A stretch of 64,000 bases of DNA. Source: Streptoverticillium olivoreticuli subsp. olivoreticuli (GTDB lineage: Bacteria > Actinomycetota > Actinomycetes > Streptomycetales > Streptomycetaceae). A program made the position numbers and the translations under genes. Below the pieces are notes generated by a model. It ran no database searches. It was given only the letters and a program-made list of their open reading frames with translations, and had not been told where the DNA came from. Shown piece by piece: positions 1 to 6,970 of the stretch. Position 1 is the stretch's first letter. The number at the start of each line of letters is the position of its first letter. The stretch lies in contig NZ_CP031455.1 of NCBI RefSeq assembly GCF_003391135.1, positions 4,944,001 through 5,008,000 of the forward strand. The letters run 5' to 3'.

Positions 1-112
1 CGATGGAGAGGATGATGTCCGGCTCGTAGCCGTCGTCCGCGACGGTCTGCGCCAGCTCACGGATGGCCTGCCCGAAGAGGGGGTAGGTCAGATTCTCGCG
101 CTTGTCACTCAC
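1..112 (-). CDS. Phosphoribosyltransferase, N-terminal fragment
   Basis: The first 37 codons of a minus-strand gene that runs off the left edge. It starts at GTG 112 and reads VSDKRENLTYPLFGQAIREL and onward into EPDIILSI. This N-terminus is typical of the hypoxanthine/guanine-type phosphoribosyltransferases that sit next to dcd in Streptomyces; they transfer a base to PRPP. The PRPP-binding loop is outside the window, so the substrate cannot be judged. It is 24 bp downstream of dcd on the same strand and is probably co-transcribed with it. Confidence 0.7.
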   Translation of the reverse strand, partial: MSDKRENLTYPLFGQAIRELAQTVADDGYEPDIILSI

Positions 113-136
113 TGTTGCTGTTCGCCTTGTCCCTGC

Positions 137-712
137 TCAGACCTGTGTGCGGTGAAAGTTCTGGAAGGACCGCGAGGGCGTCGGCCCGCGCTGGCCCTGA
201 TAGCGGGAGCCGTGCTTCGCGGACCCGTAAGGATGCTCGACGGGTGAGGTCAGCCGGAACATGCACAGCTGCCCGATCTTCATCCCCGGCCACAGCTTGA
301 TCGGCAGCGTGGCCATGTTCGACAGCTCCAGCGTCACGTGGCCGGAGAAGCCCGGGTCGATGAACCCGGCCGTCGAGTGCGTCAGCAGACCGAGCCGGCC
401 CAGACTGGACTTGCCCTCCAGACGGGAGGCCACATCGTCGGGGAGCGTGATGACCTCGTACGTCGAGGCGAGCACGAACTCACCGGGGTGCAGGATGAAC
501 GCCTCGTCGCCCTCCGGCACCACCTCACGGGTGAGGTCGGCCTGCTCGACGGCGGGGTCGATGTGGGGGTACCGGTGGTTCTCGAACACCCGGAAGTAGC
601 GGTCCAGCCGCACATCGATGCTCGAGGGCTGCACCATCGATTCGTCGAACGGGTCGATGCGCACCCGGCCGGCGTCGATCTCGGCCCGGATGTCCTTGTC
701 TGAGAGAAGCAC
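137..712 (-). CDS. dcd: dCTP deaminase
   Basis: A 191-residue protein with the usual family length. Cytoplasmic Dcd deaminates dCTP to dUTP in dTTP synthesis; actinobacterial members such as the M. tuberculosis enzyme also release diphosphate, giving dUMP directly. Visible family blocks are VQPSSIDVRLD near residues 28-38, HPGEFVLAS near 75-83, RLEGKSSLGRLGLLTHSTAG near 97-116, the catalytic-Glu block GFSGHVTLEL near 121-130, and the C-terminal lid YQGQRGPTPSRS. The open frame extends far upstream, but homology begins at GTG 712 (VLLSDKDIRAEI), which is the usual Dcd N-terminus. Whether this copy is bifunctional (dCTP to dUMP) is inferred from its closeness to the mycobacterial form. Confidence 0.96.
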   Translation of the reverse strand: MLLSDKDIRAEIDAGRVRIDPFDESMVQPSSIDVRLDRYFRVFENHRYPHIDPAVEQADLTREVVPEGDEAFILHPGEFVLASTYEVITLPDDVASRLEGKSSLGRLGLLTHSTAGFIDPGFSGHVTLELSNMATLPIKLWPGMKIGQLCMFRLTSPVEHPYGSAKHGSRYQGQRGPTPSRSFQNFHRTQV

Positions 713-794
713 GGGTCGAGGATACGCGGAGAAGACGGACAACGCGGGCCCGGTCCGAACGGACCGGGCCCGCGAGCCGCTCAGCGCCTCTTGA

Positions 795-959
795 TCACCG
801 CTTCTGGACCGCCACCGGCACGGAATGCCGCAGCCGGGCGCAGCGCGGGCAGCGGAGCAGTCGTCCCGGGCCGAGCCGGCCGGGACCGAGGTTCTGCATC
901 GGGAACGAAGCGGTGCTGAACACGTGCCCTTCGGCACAACGAACGACGGTGCGCTCCAT
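795..959 (-). CDS. Small CxxC protein, 54 aa
   Basis: A short reading frame starting MERTVVRCAEGHVFSTASFP and ending RHSVPVAVQKR. The start ATG at 959 follows GGGAAAGGGACTCG, a good ribosome binding site. It contains Cys8 and a CPRC pair near residues 37-40, so a half zinc ribbon with Cys8/His12 is possible. It has no membrane segment. From memory, similar short proteins occur between dcd and tRNA-Gly in other Streptomyces; the function is unknown. The competing longer minus-strand frames across this interval lack coherent protein composition. Confidence 0.7.
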   Translation of the reverse strand: MERTVVRCAEGHVFSTASFPMQNLGPGRLGPGRLLRCPRCARLRHSVPVAVQKR

Positions 960-1201
960 CGAGTCCCTTTCCCCATGGCATTACTCATTCGTGCCTCCGG
1001 CACGACATGAAAGACAAAAGCCACATTAGGGGATGCATTCCGGCGACTCGCACCCGGCACTCCCGACCGCGCCAGCCGACTTGCCGCCCCTACGGTACGC
1101 CCCAACTCCCGCCGCCCGAGGCCGCGTCCCCACCCACCTCACCGACCCCACCCACGCCAGGAAGGCCCTCGCGGCACGTGCACCGGGGGCCTTCGATGGG
1201 G

Positions 1202-1207
1202 TAGAGT
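1202..1207 (+). promoter_or_regulatory. Possible -10 box of tRNA-Gly promoter
   Basis: TAGAGT fits the Streptomyces vegetative -10 consensus and lies 35 bp before the tRNA 5' end. The best -35 match (TGCACC, 17 bp upstream) is weak. The 283 bp between the small CxxC gene and the tRNA show no convincing gene. Confidence 0.35.
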
Positions 1208-1242
1208 GTGCGACGATACGACGCTCCGAAACGGGCGTCCGC

Positions 1243-1313
1243 GCGGGTGTAGTTTAATGGTAGAACATGAGCTTCCCAAGCTCAGAGCGCGAGTTCGATT
1301 CTCGTCACCCGCT
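1243..1313 (+). tRNA. tRNA-Gly (anticodon CCC)
   Basis: A 71-nt cloverleaf. The acceptor stem is GCGGGTG/CACCCGC with discriminator T. The D arm contains TAGTTTAATGGTAGA. The anticodon stem TGAGC/GCTCA encloses loop TTCCCAA, giving anticodon CCC (reads GGG). The T arm is GCGAG-TTCGATT-CTCGT, where the last pair is weak. CCA is not encoded. It is followed at once by a terminator. Its 3' end faces the type IV secretion locus, a position often used as an integration site by mobile elements. Confidence 0.95.
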
Positions 1314-1323
1314 CTTGGAAAAG

Positions 1324-1350
1324 CCCCCTGGTCATCGACCGGGGGTTTTT
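1324..1350 (+). terminator. Terminator of tRNA-Gly
   Basis: A hairpin CCCC-T-GGTC / GACC-G-GGGG with a 3-nt loop and one T.G wobble, followed by TTTTT at 1346-1350. It is a canonical intrinsic terminator. Confidence 0.85.
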
Positions 1351-1410
1351 GTTGTCCGGACCTGCTGAAGGCCACCGGCCCGGGCAGGGCCGTGGACGGG
1401 CCCCCGCCGG

Positions 1411-2133
1411 TCACGCCGTCAGGTGCGCGATCCGCCCGAGCTCCGGGCGGAGCGCCTCGGCCGCCGCCGGGTCGATCGTGCGCAACAGGGCCCAGGCCGC
1501 ATGGGCGTTACGGGCGGCGCGGCGGGTCTCCGTGCCCGAGACCCCGGCCCGGCGGCGGCGCTCGGCCGTGAGCACGTGCAGCCGGGTGGCGGCGGACCAG
1601 TCGCCGCGCAACAACAGGGACAGCCAGGCGCGGGTGGCCAACGCGCCGAGGGTGTGGGGGTGGAGAGGGCCGAGGTCCGCGGTCAGCAGCGTCTCGAGCT
1701 CCTCCGCCGCCGCTGCCGCCCCGGCCAGGTCGCCGCGCAGCTCGGCGGCGACGATCCGGCCGAACACGGCGGCGTGGCGGGGTTCGAGCGGTCCGGCCCG
1801 CTCCGTGAGGGCCGCCGGCGCGACGACCGGGGCCGGAGACGGCTCCGGGGCCGGGGTCGGGGTCGGGTGCGGCGCGTCCAGCGGCGTCACCGCACCGTCG
1901 TGATCGACGATCAACGGCCAGACCGAACCGTCCGGCTCCTTGGCATTGATCCGCACCGGATGCCCGCGGCGGGCGGCCCGGACGCGTATGTCGGCGAGGG
2001 CGGACGTGCGCGCGTCCTGCCCGGGCAGGCTCTCGACCGGCTCCCCGTCGACGCTGGCCTCTCCCGTGACACTGATCACGATCGTGTACACGGGTGTCAG
2101 GGGGACCGAATCGAGGTCCGTCACAACAGGCAT
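1411..2133 (-). CDS. Helical (TPR-like) protein ending the T4SS operon
   Basis: 240 residues. Residues 1-90 look like a small beta-rich domain (TPVYTIVISVTGEASVDGEP), followed by a Pro-rich linker (PHPTPTPAPEPSPAPV) and an Ala/Leu-rich helical C-terminal half with TPR-like spacing (AAVFGRIVAAELRGDLAGAA). No signal peptide or membrane segment is seen. ATG 2133 is chosen over TTG 2139 because AAGG lies 7 nt upstream. It is the last gene before tRNA-Gly and 58 bp after the wall hydrolase, so it is probably part of the secretion operon. The precise function is not recognised. Confidence 0.7.
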   Translation of the reverse strand: MPVVTDLDSVPLTPVYTIVISVTGEASVDGEPVESLPGQDARTSALADIRVRAARRGHPVRINAKEPDGSVWPLIVDHDGAVTPLDAPHPTPTPAPEPSPAPVVAPAALTERAGPLEPRHAAVFGRIVAAELRGDLAGAAAAAEELETLLTADLGPLHPHTLGALATRAWLSLLLRGDWSAATRLHVLTAERRRRAGVSGTETRRAARNAHAAWALLRTIDPAAAEALRPELGRIAHLTA

Positions 2134-2191
2134 GGCCAATCCTTACTTCCCGCCGGTCCCCTTCGGTTCCGCCGCTCCATCATCATCCGGG

Positions 2192-3448
2192 TCATCCCGC
2201 GTTGGGGTAGTAGGGGGGTGACCAGCCCAGGTACTTGGCGCCCCACTTCGACTCGATGTCGGTGGCGGGGACGATGGATATCTCGCCCGGCGTCACGATG
2301 TCGTTGGACGCGACCTTGCCGTCACCGACGTAGATCGCGACGTGACCGGCGCGGTGCCCGGTGTCCCAGAACATGAGGGCGCCCGGTGGCGGGTTGCGGT
2401 CGCCGTCGTGCCGCCAGTCCTTGGGCATGACGTCCGTGTAGTGGTCGATGGCGTAATCGGTGCCGGAGGAGTTCCAGCCGTACGCGATCGAGGTGAAGGC
2501 CAGGCACTTCTGGTACCAGTTCGCACGGTGGCTGTCCGCCTCGGCCTTCGCCCACTTGATCGCGTCGTCGGTCGAGCGGCGGTTCACGACGCCGCTGGGC
2601 CAGGGCGCCTTGCCGTCGTGGAACGGGTCACCCGGATTGCCGGGCTGGCTCGAGCCGGACGTGGCGCAGTTCGTCGGCGGCTCGTCGGGGTCCTTGCTGC
2701 TCTTCCCGTCGTCCTTCGGGTCGCCGGTCTTCTGATCGCCGGTCTTCTGATCGCCGGTCGAGCCGTTGCTGCCGGACTTGCCGGGGTGGTTCTCGCCGGA
2801 GCGCTCCAGATCTATGCCGGCTTCCTTGGCGATGCTGCGGGCCTGGGTCTCCTTCGGCCCGTACGCGTCGGGGAAACCGGAGCGCTGCACCTTCTGGGCG
2901 GCGTCGTTGAGCGACATGTTCTCCCACGAGTAGCTCGTCAGGCCCGGCGGGTCGCCGCTGTCGCCGCCGAAGAGGAACATGTGGGCCGCGTACTTGGGGT
3001 CCAGGATCTGCTCTTTCGTGCCCCAGCCCGACGACGGGCGCTGCTGGAAGAGACCGAGGGAGTCCCGGTCCCCGTAGTTGATGTTGTCCAGCTGCGACTC
3101 GGCGAGCGCCGTCATCAGCGCGATGAGCGTGGCGCGGCCGGGCAGTTTCCCGTCCTTGACGACCTGGTCGATGATCTTCGCGTTCTGCACCTGCCGCCCA
3201 CGCAGGTCCTTGTCGGCCCCGCCCGTCCCGTCCCCGCTGCTGCCATTGCCCGACGGGCCGTCGTCGGCGGGCCGGCCGGCCTTGCCGCAGCCCATGGCGT
3301 ACGCGCCGCCGCCGCTGCCGATGCCGCCGAACGCACCGAACACGATCAGGAAGGCCATGAACAGGGCCGCGATCGGCAGGCCCAGCTTGAGCATCAGGGC
3401 ACGTCGGGCTCCCCCCGCCGCCAGGGCGAGGGCCTCACGTCCGTCCAA
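2192..3448 (-). CDS. T4SS cell-wall hydrolase (lysozyme-like + NlpC/P60)
   Basis: 418 residues. A membrane anchor lies near residues 20-42 (LGLPIAALFMAFLIVFGAFG). A lysozyme/transglycosylase-like domain near 85-180 carries ALAESQLDNINYG and SLGLFQQRPSSGWG. A Gly/Asp/Lys-rich linker includes repeated GDQKT units, and a C-terminal NlpC/P60-type domain near 275-415 has the catalytic Cys in WYQKCLAFTSIAYG and the His in AGHVAIYVGDGKV. This two-domain architecture matches Tn916 Orf14 and pCW3 TcpG, which open peptidoglycan for the channel. It starts 4 bp after the preceding gene. Confidence 0.88.
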   Translation of the reverse strand: MDGREALALAAGGARRALMLKLGLPIAALFMAFLIVFGAFGGIGSGGGAYAMGCGKAGRPADDGPSGNGSSGDGTGGADKDLRGRQVQNAKIIDQVVKDGKLPGRATLIALMTALAESQLDNINYGDRDSLGLFQQRPSSGWGTKEQILDPKYAAHMFLFGGDSGDPPGLTSYSWENMSLNDAAQKVQRSGFPDAYGPKETQARSIAKEAGIDLERSGENHPGKSGSNGSTGDQKTGDQKTGDPKDDGKSSKDPDEPPTNCATSGSSQPGNPGDPFHDGKAPWPSGVVNRRSTDDAIKWAKAEADSHRANWYQKCLAFTSIAYGWNSSGTDYAIDHYTDVMPKDWRHDGDRNPPPGALMFWDTGHRAGHVAIYVGDGKVASNDIVTPGEISIVPATDIESKWGAKYLGWSPPYYPNAG

Positions 3449-3452
3449 CGAC

Positions 3453-4253
3453 TCAGACCCCCAGGATCCTGCCCACGCGCCAGCCGTCGTCGCCGCGCAT
3501 GATCTCGGTCAGCAAGACCTTGGTCTCGGTGTACTTCCGGTAGCCGGCGACAGTGGTGTCCACGGTCACCTTGCGCCACACCCGCGTCGGGGTGTCCGCC
3601 TGCTGGCGCACCCGGTCGTCGTCGGCCGGTCCGACGGTGACCTTGTCCACTGTGGACACGCCGCCGTTGGAGACCAGTTCTCCCCACGCCTTGTCGTCGA
3701 ACTGCCGAAGGTTCTCGCGCAGGGCGGAGGTCATCCACGGCGCCGCGCGGTCCACCGCCGCCTTGTGGGTCTTGTCCACCGGCGGGTTACGGGCCCAGTA
3801 CGCCCGCGCCCAGTCCTCCGCCGTCTTCTCCGGCTTGCTGAGGTCCGGCTTCGGAGAGTCCGAGGGGGACGCGACCGGAGAGGGACCGGTGCCCTGTCTC
3901 CAGCGCAATTGCCCCGGCACCCCCTCCTCGGTGGCGGCCCCGGCCTCGGCTCCCGGCCGTACGACCCGCGCCGACGCGTCGTGGTCCGGCCACCAGTGGT
4001 TGGCAGCCGCCCCGAGGGCCAGGAACCCGACGATCACCAGGATGGCGCCGCCCGCGGTGACCGGTTCCCGGCGCCTCTCCTCCGCGAGGCGGCGCTTGAG
4101 CTCCGCCTTCCGGCCCTGCCGGTAGACCTTGCGGGCCCGGCGGCGCAGGGACCGCTTGGGAGCCTCCTCGATCTCCTCGGGGTACTCGTACGGGGTCTTC
4201 AGCAGTTCCCGCCACTCGGCCGGGTCCTGCGGCCCTTGCTGCTTCCTGCTCAC
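3453..4253 (-). CDS. Bitopic T4SS protein of VirB8 topology
   Basis: 266 residues. The cytoplasmic part is basic (SLRRRARKVYRQGRKAELKR). A single membrane span lies near 66-86 (VTAGGAILVIVGFLALGAAA). After an extracytoplasmic Pro/Ser linker comes a folded C-terminal domain near 142-266, with EDWARAYWARNP and a beta-rich end compatible with the NTF2-like fold of VirB8/TcpC. The start GTG 4253 overlaps the upstream stop (GTGA), indicating translational coupling. With the TcpC-like protein at 10517-11713 this gives two VirB8-topology proteins in one locus. The assignment is from topology and position. Confidence 0.65.
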   Translation of the reverse strand: MSRKQQGPQDPAEWRELLKTPYEYPEEIEEAPKRSLRRRARKVYRQGRKAELKRRLAEERRREPVTAGGAILVIVGFLALGAAANHWWPDHDASARVVRPGAEAGAATEEGVPGQLRWRQGTGPSPVASPSDSPKPDLSKPEKTAEDWARAYWARNPPVDKTHKAAVDRAAPWMTSALRENLRQFDDKAWGELVSNGGVSTVDKVTVGPADDDRVRQQADTPTRVWRKVTVDTTVAGYRKYTETKVLLTEIMRGDDGWRVGRILGV

Positions 4254-6400
4254 GTGTTCCTCCTGCGGCGGCGGTTGGGGGCCGGCGTGCGGGCGGCGGT
4301 GGCGGCACCGGAGGAGGGACGATTCCGCACACCTGTGGAGCCGCTCCGGTGCGCGACGGACGCCGTCCTGCGCTCGTCCTTGATGCGCTGCTGCCGGGGC
4401 ACGCTGCGCAGCTTCGGCCCCTGGCGGAAGGAGTGGGCATCCCGGCCGTTGCCGGGCTTCGAGGGCGCGGGCCGGCGCCGGTCCGCGGCCTGCTGCTGCC
4501 CCGTGGCCCCCGCCCGGCCGGTCTGCGCAGGTGCGTTCCGGCCGCGGGCCTTCTCCCGCTGCGCGGCGACGTTCGCGGACTTCGGGCGCACGTTGGCCAC
4601 CTGGGTGGAACGACGCTCCGGCAGGTCCGCGGTCTTGCCCGTGCCGCTGCGGTACGCGCCCGCACGGGTCACCCCGCCGGCACCGCGCGAGCTGTCCGCG
4701 CCCACGCCGCGTTCGCCCGCGCCGCGCCCGCCCGCGCCCGACTGTGCCGATCCGGCCTTGGACTTGTCGCCTCCGCGCGCGCCGAGCGGGACAGTGGAGT
4801 TGGTGGCGGCCCAGGAACTCATGGCCATGGCCTTGCCGACGTGGGAGACCTTCTCGTCGAAGGCCTTCGCGCCCTTCCGCGCACCCGCTGCCGTGTACTT
4901 GCCGGCTTGCTTTCCGGCATACCCGGTACCGCGCATCGCCTTCCCGGCCGTCCATCCGGTGGCCTTTCCGGCGAGGCGGCTGGCCTGGCGTCCCATCGCC
5001 ATGCCGAACGCCGAACCACCGGGGCTCAGCGACCCCGTGACACCGACGATGCTCTCCATCACGGCACGGAACTTGAACGCGACGATCGCGCTGGTGATGC
5101 TGACGCCGACGGAGGCGAAGTAGCCGTACGTGCCCAGCATCGTGATGCTGACGGTGTTCAGCACCAGGACGACGCCCAGCACCATCGTGCTCACGAACGA
5201 CTGCATGGCGAAGCCCAGAAGGGCATCGAACCAGCGCATGCCCCACTGCCGCGGCCTGCCGGGAATCACCCACAGACAGGCGAAGACCACCCCCGCGAGG
5301 AGCAGCATCAACGCGCCGATCAGCGAGGCGAGGGAAGCGAAGGCCAAGGCGATGGCGAGGACGGCGAACAGCACGGCGCAGACGAAGGCGGCGACCGCGA
5401 CCGTGACACGGCCGGCGTTCTTGCCCTGTCGCCACTTCATGGCCGATACGCCGACCTTCTCGTCGCTGACGACCTTGCTCAGGTACTCCTGCCGGGCATC
5501 GCCGAAGTCGTCATCCTTCGGGTCCTCGCCCGTTTTCCTGAGGGTCTGCTCGCCGAATTCCTTGCAGGTATCGAGGTTGCCGAATTCGGCGATGCACCAA
5601 GGAGTGGCGACGTACGACCGCCAGATCGCGTCGGTGGACTTGCGAACCAGCTTGTTCTTCTTCGATTCCTCCGCTGCCTGCTTCTTCTTGGGATCCTGCT
5701 CGTCCTTGGCGTCCTGCCCGTTGTCCTTGAGGTCCGCGTCCCCCTTGACGGCGAACGGCTCCTTCACATCACGGTCCAGGCCGGCGCTGGTGGCCTCCGT
5801 GGCGATGCTGGAACCGATACTGCGCACACTCGCCAGGCCATCGACCCATACGCCCGGGGTCGCCACCAGCGACACCGCCAGTACGCCCGAGGCCGCCACC
5901 CAGCCGAGCTGGCTCAGCCCGCTGCCGCTCGCCTTCCGGTGATTGGCCCAGGCCACCAAGGCGCCCACGGCCAGGGCCGAGGGCAGCAAGGTCTCGGAGA
6001 CCGTTCCGCCCGCGCTGGATATGGATTTGGTGATCCCGTCGTGAATGTCTTTGACGTCGGTGAAGCTCAACGTCCACTGGACGGCGACCACGGCCGACTG
6101 GGTGACGAAGACGGTCAGCCCCATGAAGAGATCGGCGATGCCGTTGAGCATCGACCAGCCGATGTCCTTCCAGCCCAGCTCGTTGTCCAGCCGGAAGTAG
6201 AGAGCGGCGCCGAACTGCTCGTAGAGGGTGGAGCCACCGCCCTTGCCCACGCTGGGGGTGCGCAGGAGGTCGCCGATGCCCGCCGGCTTGTACTTGTCGT
6301 ACTTCTTGTCATCGGCCGCCGCGGCCCCCGCGGTCACCATCAACGTGGTGAGCGCACCGAGGAGGGGTATCGCGAGGGTACGGAAGCGGGGGAGTCTCAT
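4250..6400 (-). CDS. VirB6/TrbL-like polytopic membrane protein
   Basis: 716 residues. A signal peptide (residues 1-30, ending TAGAAAADD) precedes several spans: near 88-112 (FMGLTVFVTQSAVVAVQWTL), two near 145-195, a long hydrophobic pair near 335-385 (VAAFVCAVLFAVLAIALAFA) and another group near 395-450. A glycine-rich helical stretch with conserved-looking GxAxG spacing follows. Residues after about 500 form a basic, Arg/Ala/Gly-rich, probably disordered cytoplasmic tail. This is the expected architecture of the VirB6/TcpH inner-membrane scaffold of Gram-positive T4SS. It lies 3 bp downstream of the lipoprotein gene. Confidence 0.8.
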   Translation of the reverse strand: MRLPRFRTLAIPLLGALTTLMVTAGAAAADDKKYDKYKPAGIGDLLRTPSVGKGGGSTLYEQFGAALYFRLDNELGWKDIGWSMLNGIADLFMGLTVFVTQSAVVAVQWTLSFTDVKDIHDGITKSISSAGGTVSETLLPSALAVGALVAWANHRKASGSGLSQLGWVAASGVLAVSLVATPGVWVDGLASVRSIGSSIATEATSAGLDRDVKEPFAVKGDADLKDNGQDAKDEQDPKKKQAAEESKKNKLVRKSTDAIWRSYVATPWCIAEFGNLDTCKEFGEQTLRKTGEDPKDDDFGDARQEYLSKVVSDEKVGVSAMKWRQGKNAGRVTVAVAAFVCAVLFAVLAIALAFASLASLIGALMLLLAGVVFACLWVIPGRPRQWGMRWFDALLGFAMQSFVSTMVLGVVLVLNTVSITMLGTYGYFASVGVSITSAIVAFKFRAVMESIVGVTGSLSPGGSAFGMAMGRQASRLAGKATGWTAGKAMRGTGYAGKQAGKYTAAGARKGAKAFDEKVSHVGKAMAMSSWAATNSTVPLGARGGDKSKAGSAQSGAGGRGAGERGVGADSSRGAGGVTRAGAYRSGTGKTADLPERRSTQVANVRPKSANVAAQREKARGRNAPAQTGRAGATGQQQAADRRRPAPSKPGNGRDAHSFRQGPKLRSVPRQQRIKDERRTASVAHRSGSTGVRNRPSSGAATAARTPAPNRRRRRNT

Positions 6401-6403
6401 TCC

Positions 6404-6970
6404 CTAGGACCTCATCAGGGCGCTGCGGACGGGGCTGGAGGCCGACATCTCCTCGTCGCGGATGTGCGTGGACTGGTCGACCAGCCACGTGCCGTCGGCT
6501 TTGACCATGCGCACGGCCCAGCGGCGGAAGAAGGTCCGCGCACCGTCGACGGTCTTCTCCGTGACCATCAGGCCGGTGCCCTCGACGTGGTTCTTGATCG
6601 GCGGCACGGCCAGCGGCGCTCCCTCGGTGGTCACGGTGCCCATGGGCTCGGGCTTCTCACCGTCCAGATAGCGGAAACGCTCCACGCACCCGTCGAGCCC
6701 CCCGTCCCCCTGCTCGTTCGGGGTCCTCAGGGCGCACATCGTCCGTACGTCGTTGGCAATGTCGGACTTCACGTACCGGACGGCGACATCCTTCATCGCC
6801 GCCTCGTCCTTCGCCCGCGCCCGGGCCTCCGCGTCCGCCCGGGCGCGCTCCTCCTCGGTGACGCCCGGGTCGCCCCCGGTCCGTCCGCCCTTGCTGTCCG
6901 AGGACGACGAGCACCCCGCCACCATCAGGACCGACGCCGCCACCGCGGCCACCGCCGTCACCCGCTTCAC
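6404..6970 (-). CDS. T4SS-associated lipoprotein
   Basis: 188 residues. The signal peptide has a clear lipobox, VAGC near residues 17-20 (VAASVLMVAGCSSSSD), then a Ser/Gly linker, an acidic Ala/Arg-rich helix (EEERARADAEARARAKDEAA) and a compact C-terminal domain near 85-188 that could be NTF2-like (AVRYVKSDI, FFRRWAVRMVKADGTWLVDQ). GTG 6970 overlaps the virB4-like stop (GTGA). Its position between VirB4 and VirB6 suggests a VirB7-like accessory role at the outer face of the membrane, which is inference. Confidence 0.75.
   Translation of the reverse strand: MKRVTAVAAVAASVLMVAGCSSSSDSKGGRTGGDPGVTEEERARADAEARARAKDEAAMKDVAVRYVKSDIANDVRTMCALRTPNEQGDGGLDGCVERFRYLDGEKPEPMGTVTTEGAPLAVPPIKNHVEGTGLMVTEKTVDGARTFFRRWAVRMVKADGTWLVDQSTHIRDEEMSASSPVRSALMRS

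Noticed and set aside
1243..1313. tRNA-Gly 3' end as a proven attachment site
   Set aside because: No second copy of the tRNA 3' sequence and no integrase were found in the window, so the idea is kept only as a finding and not annotated as an att site.
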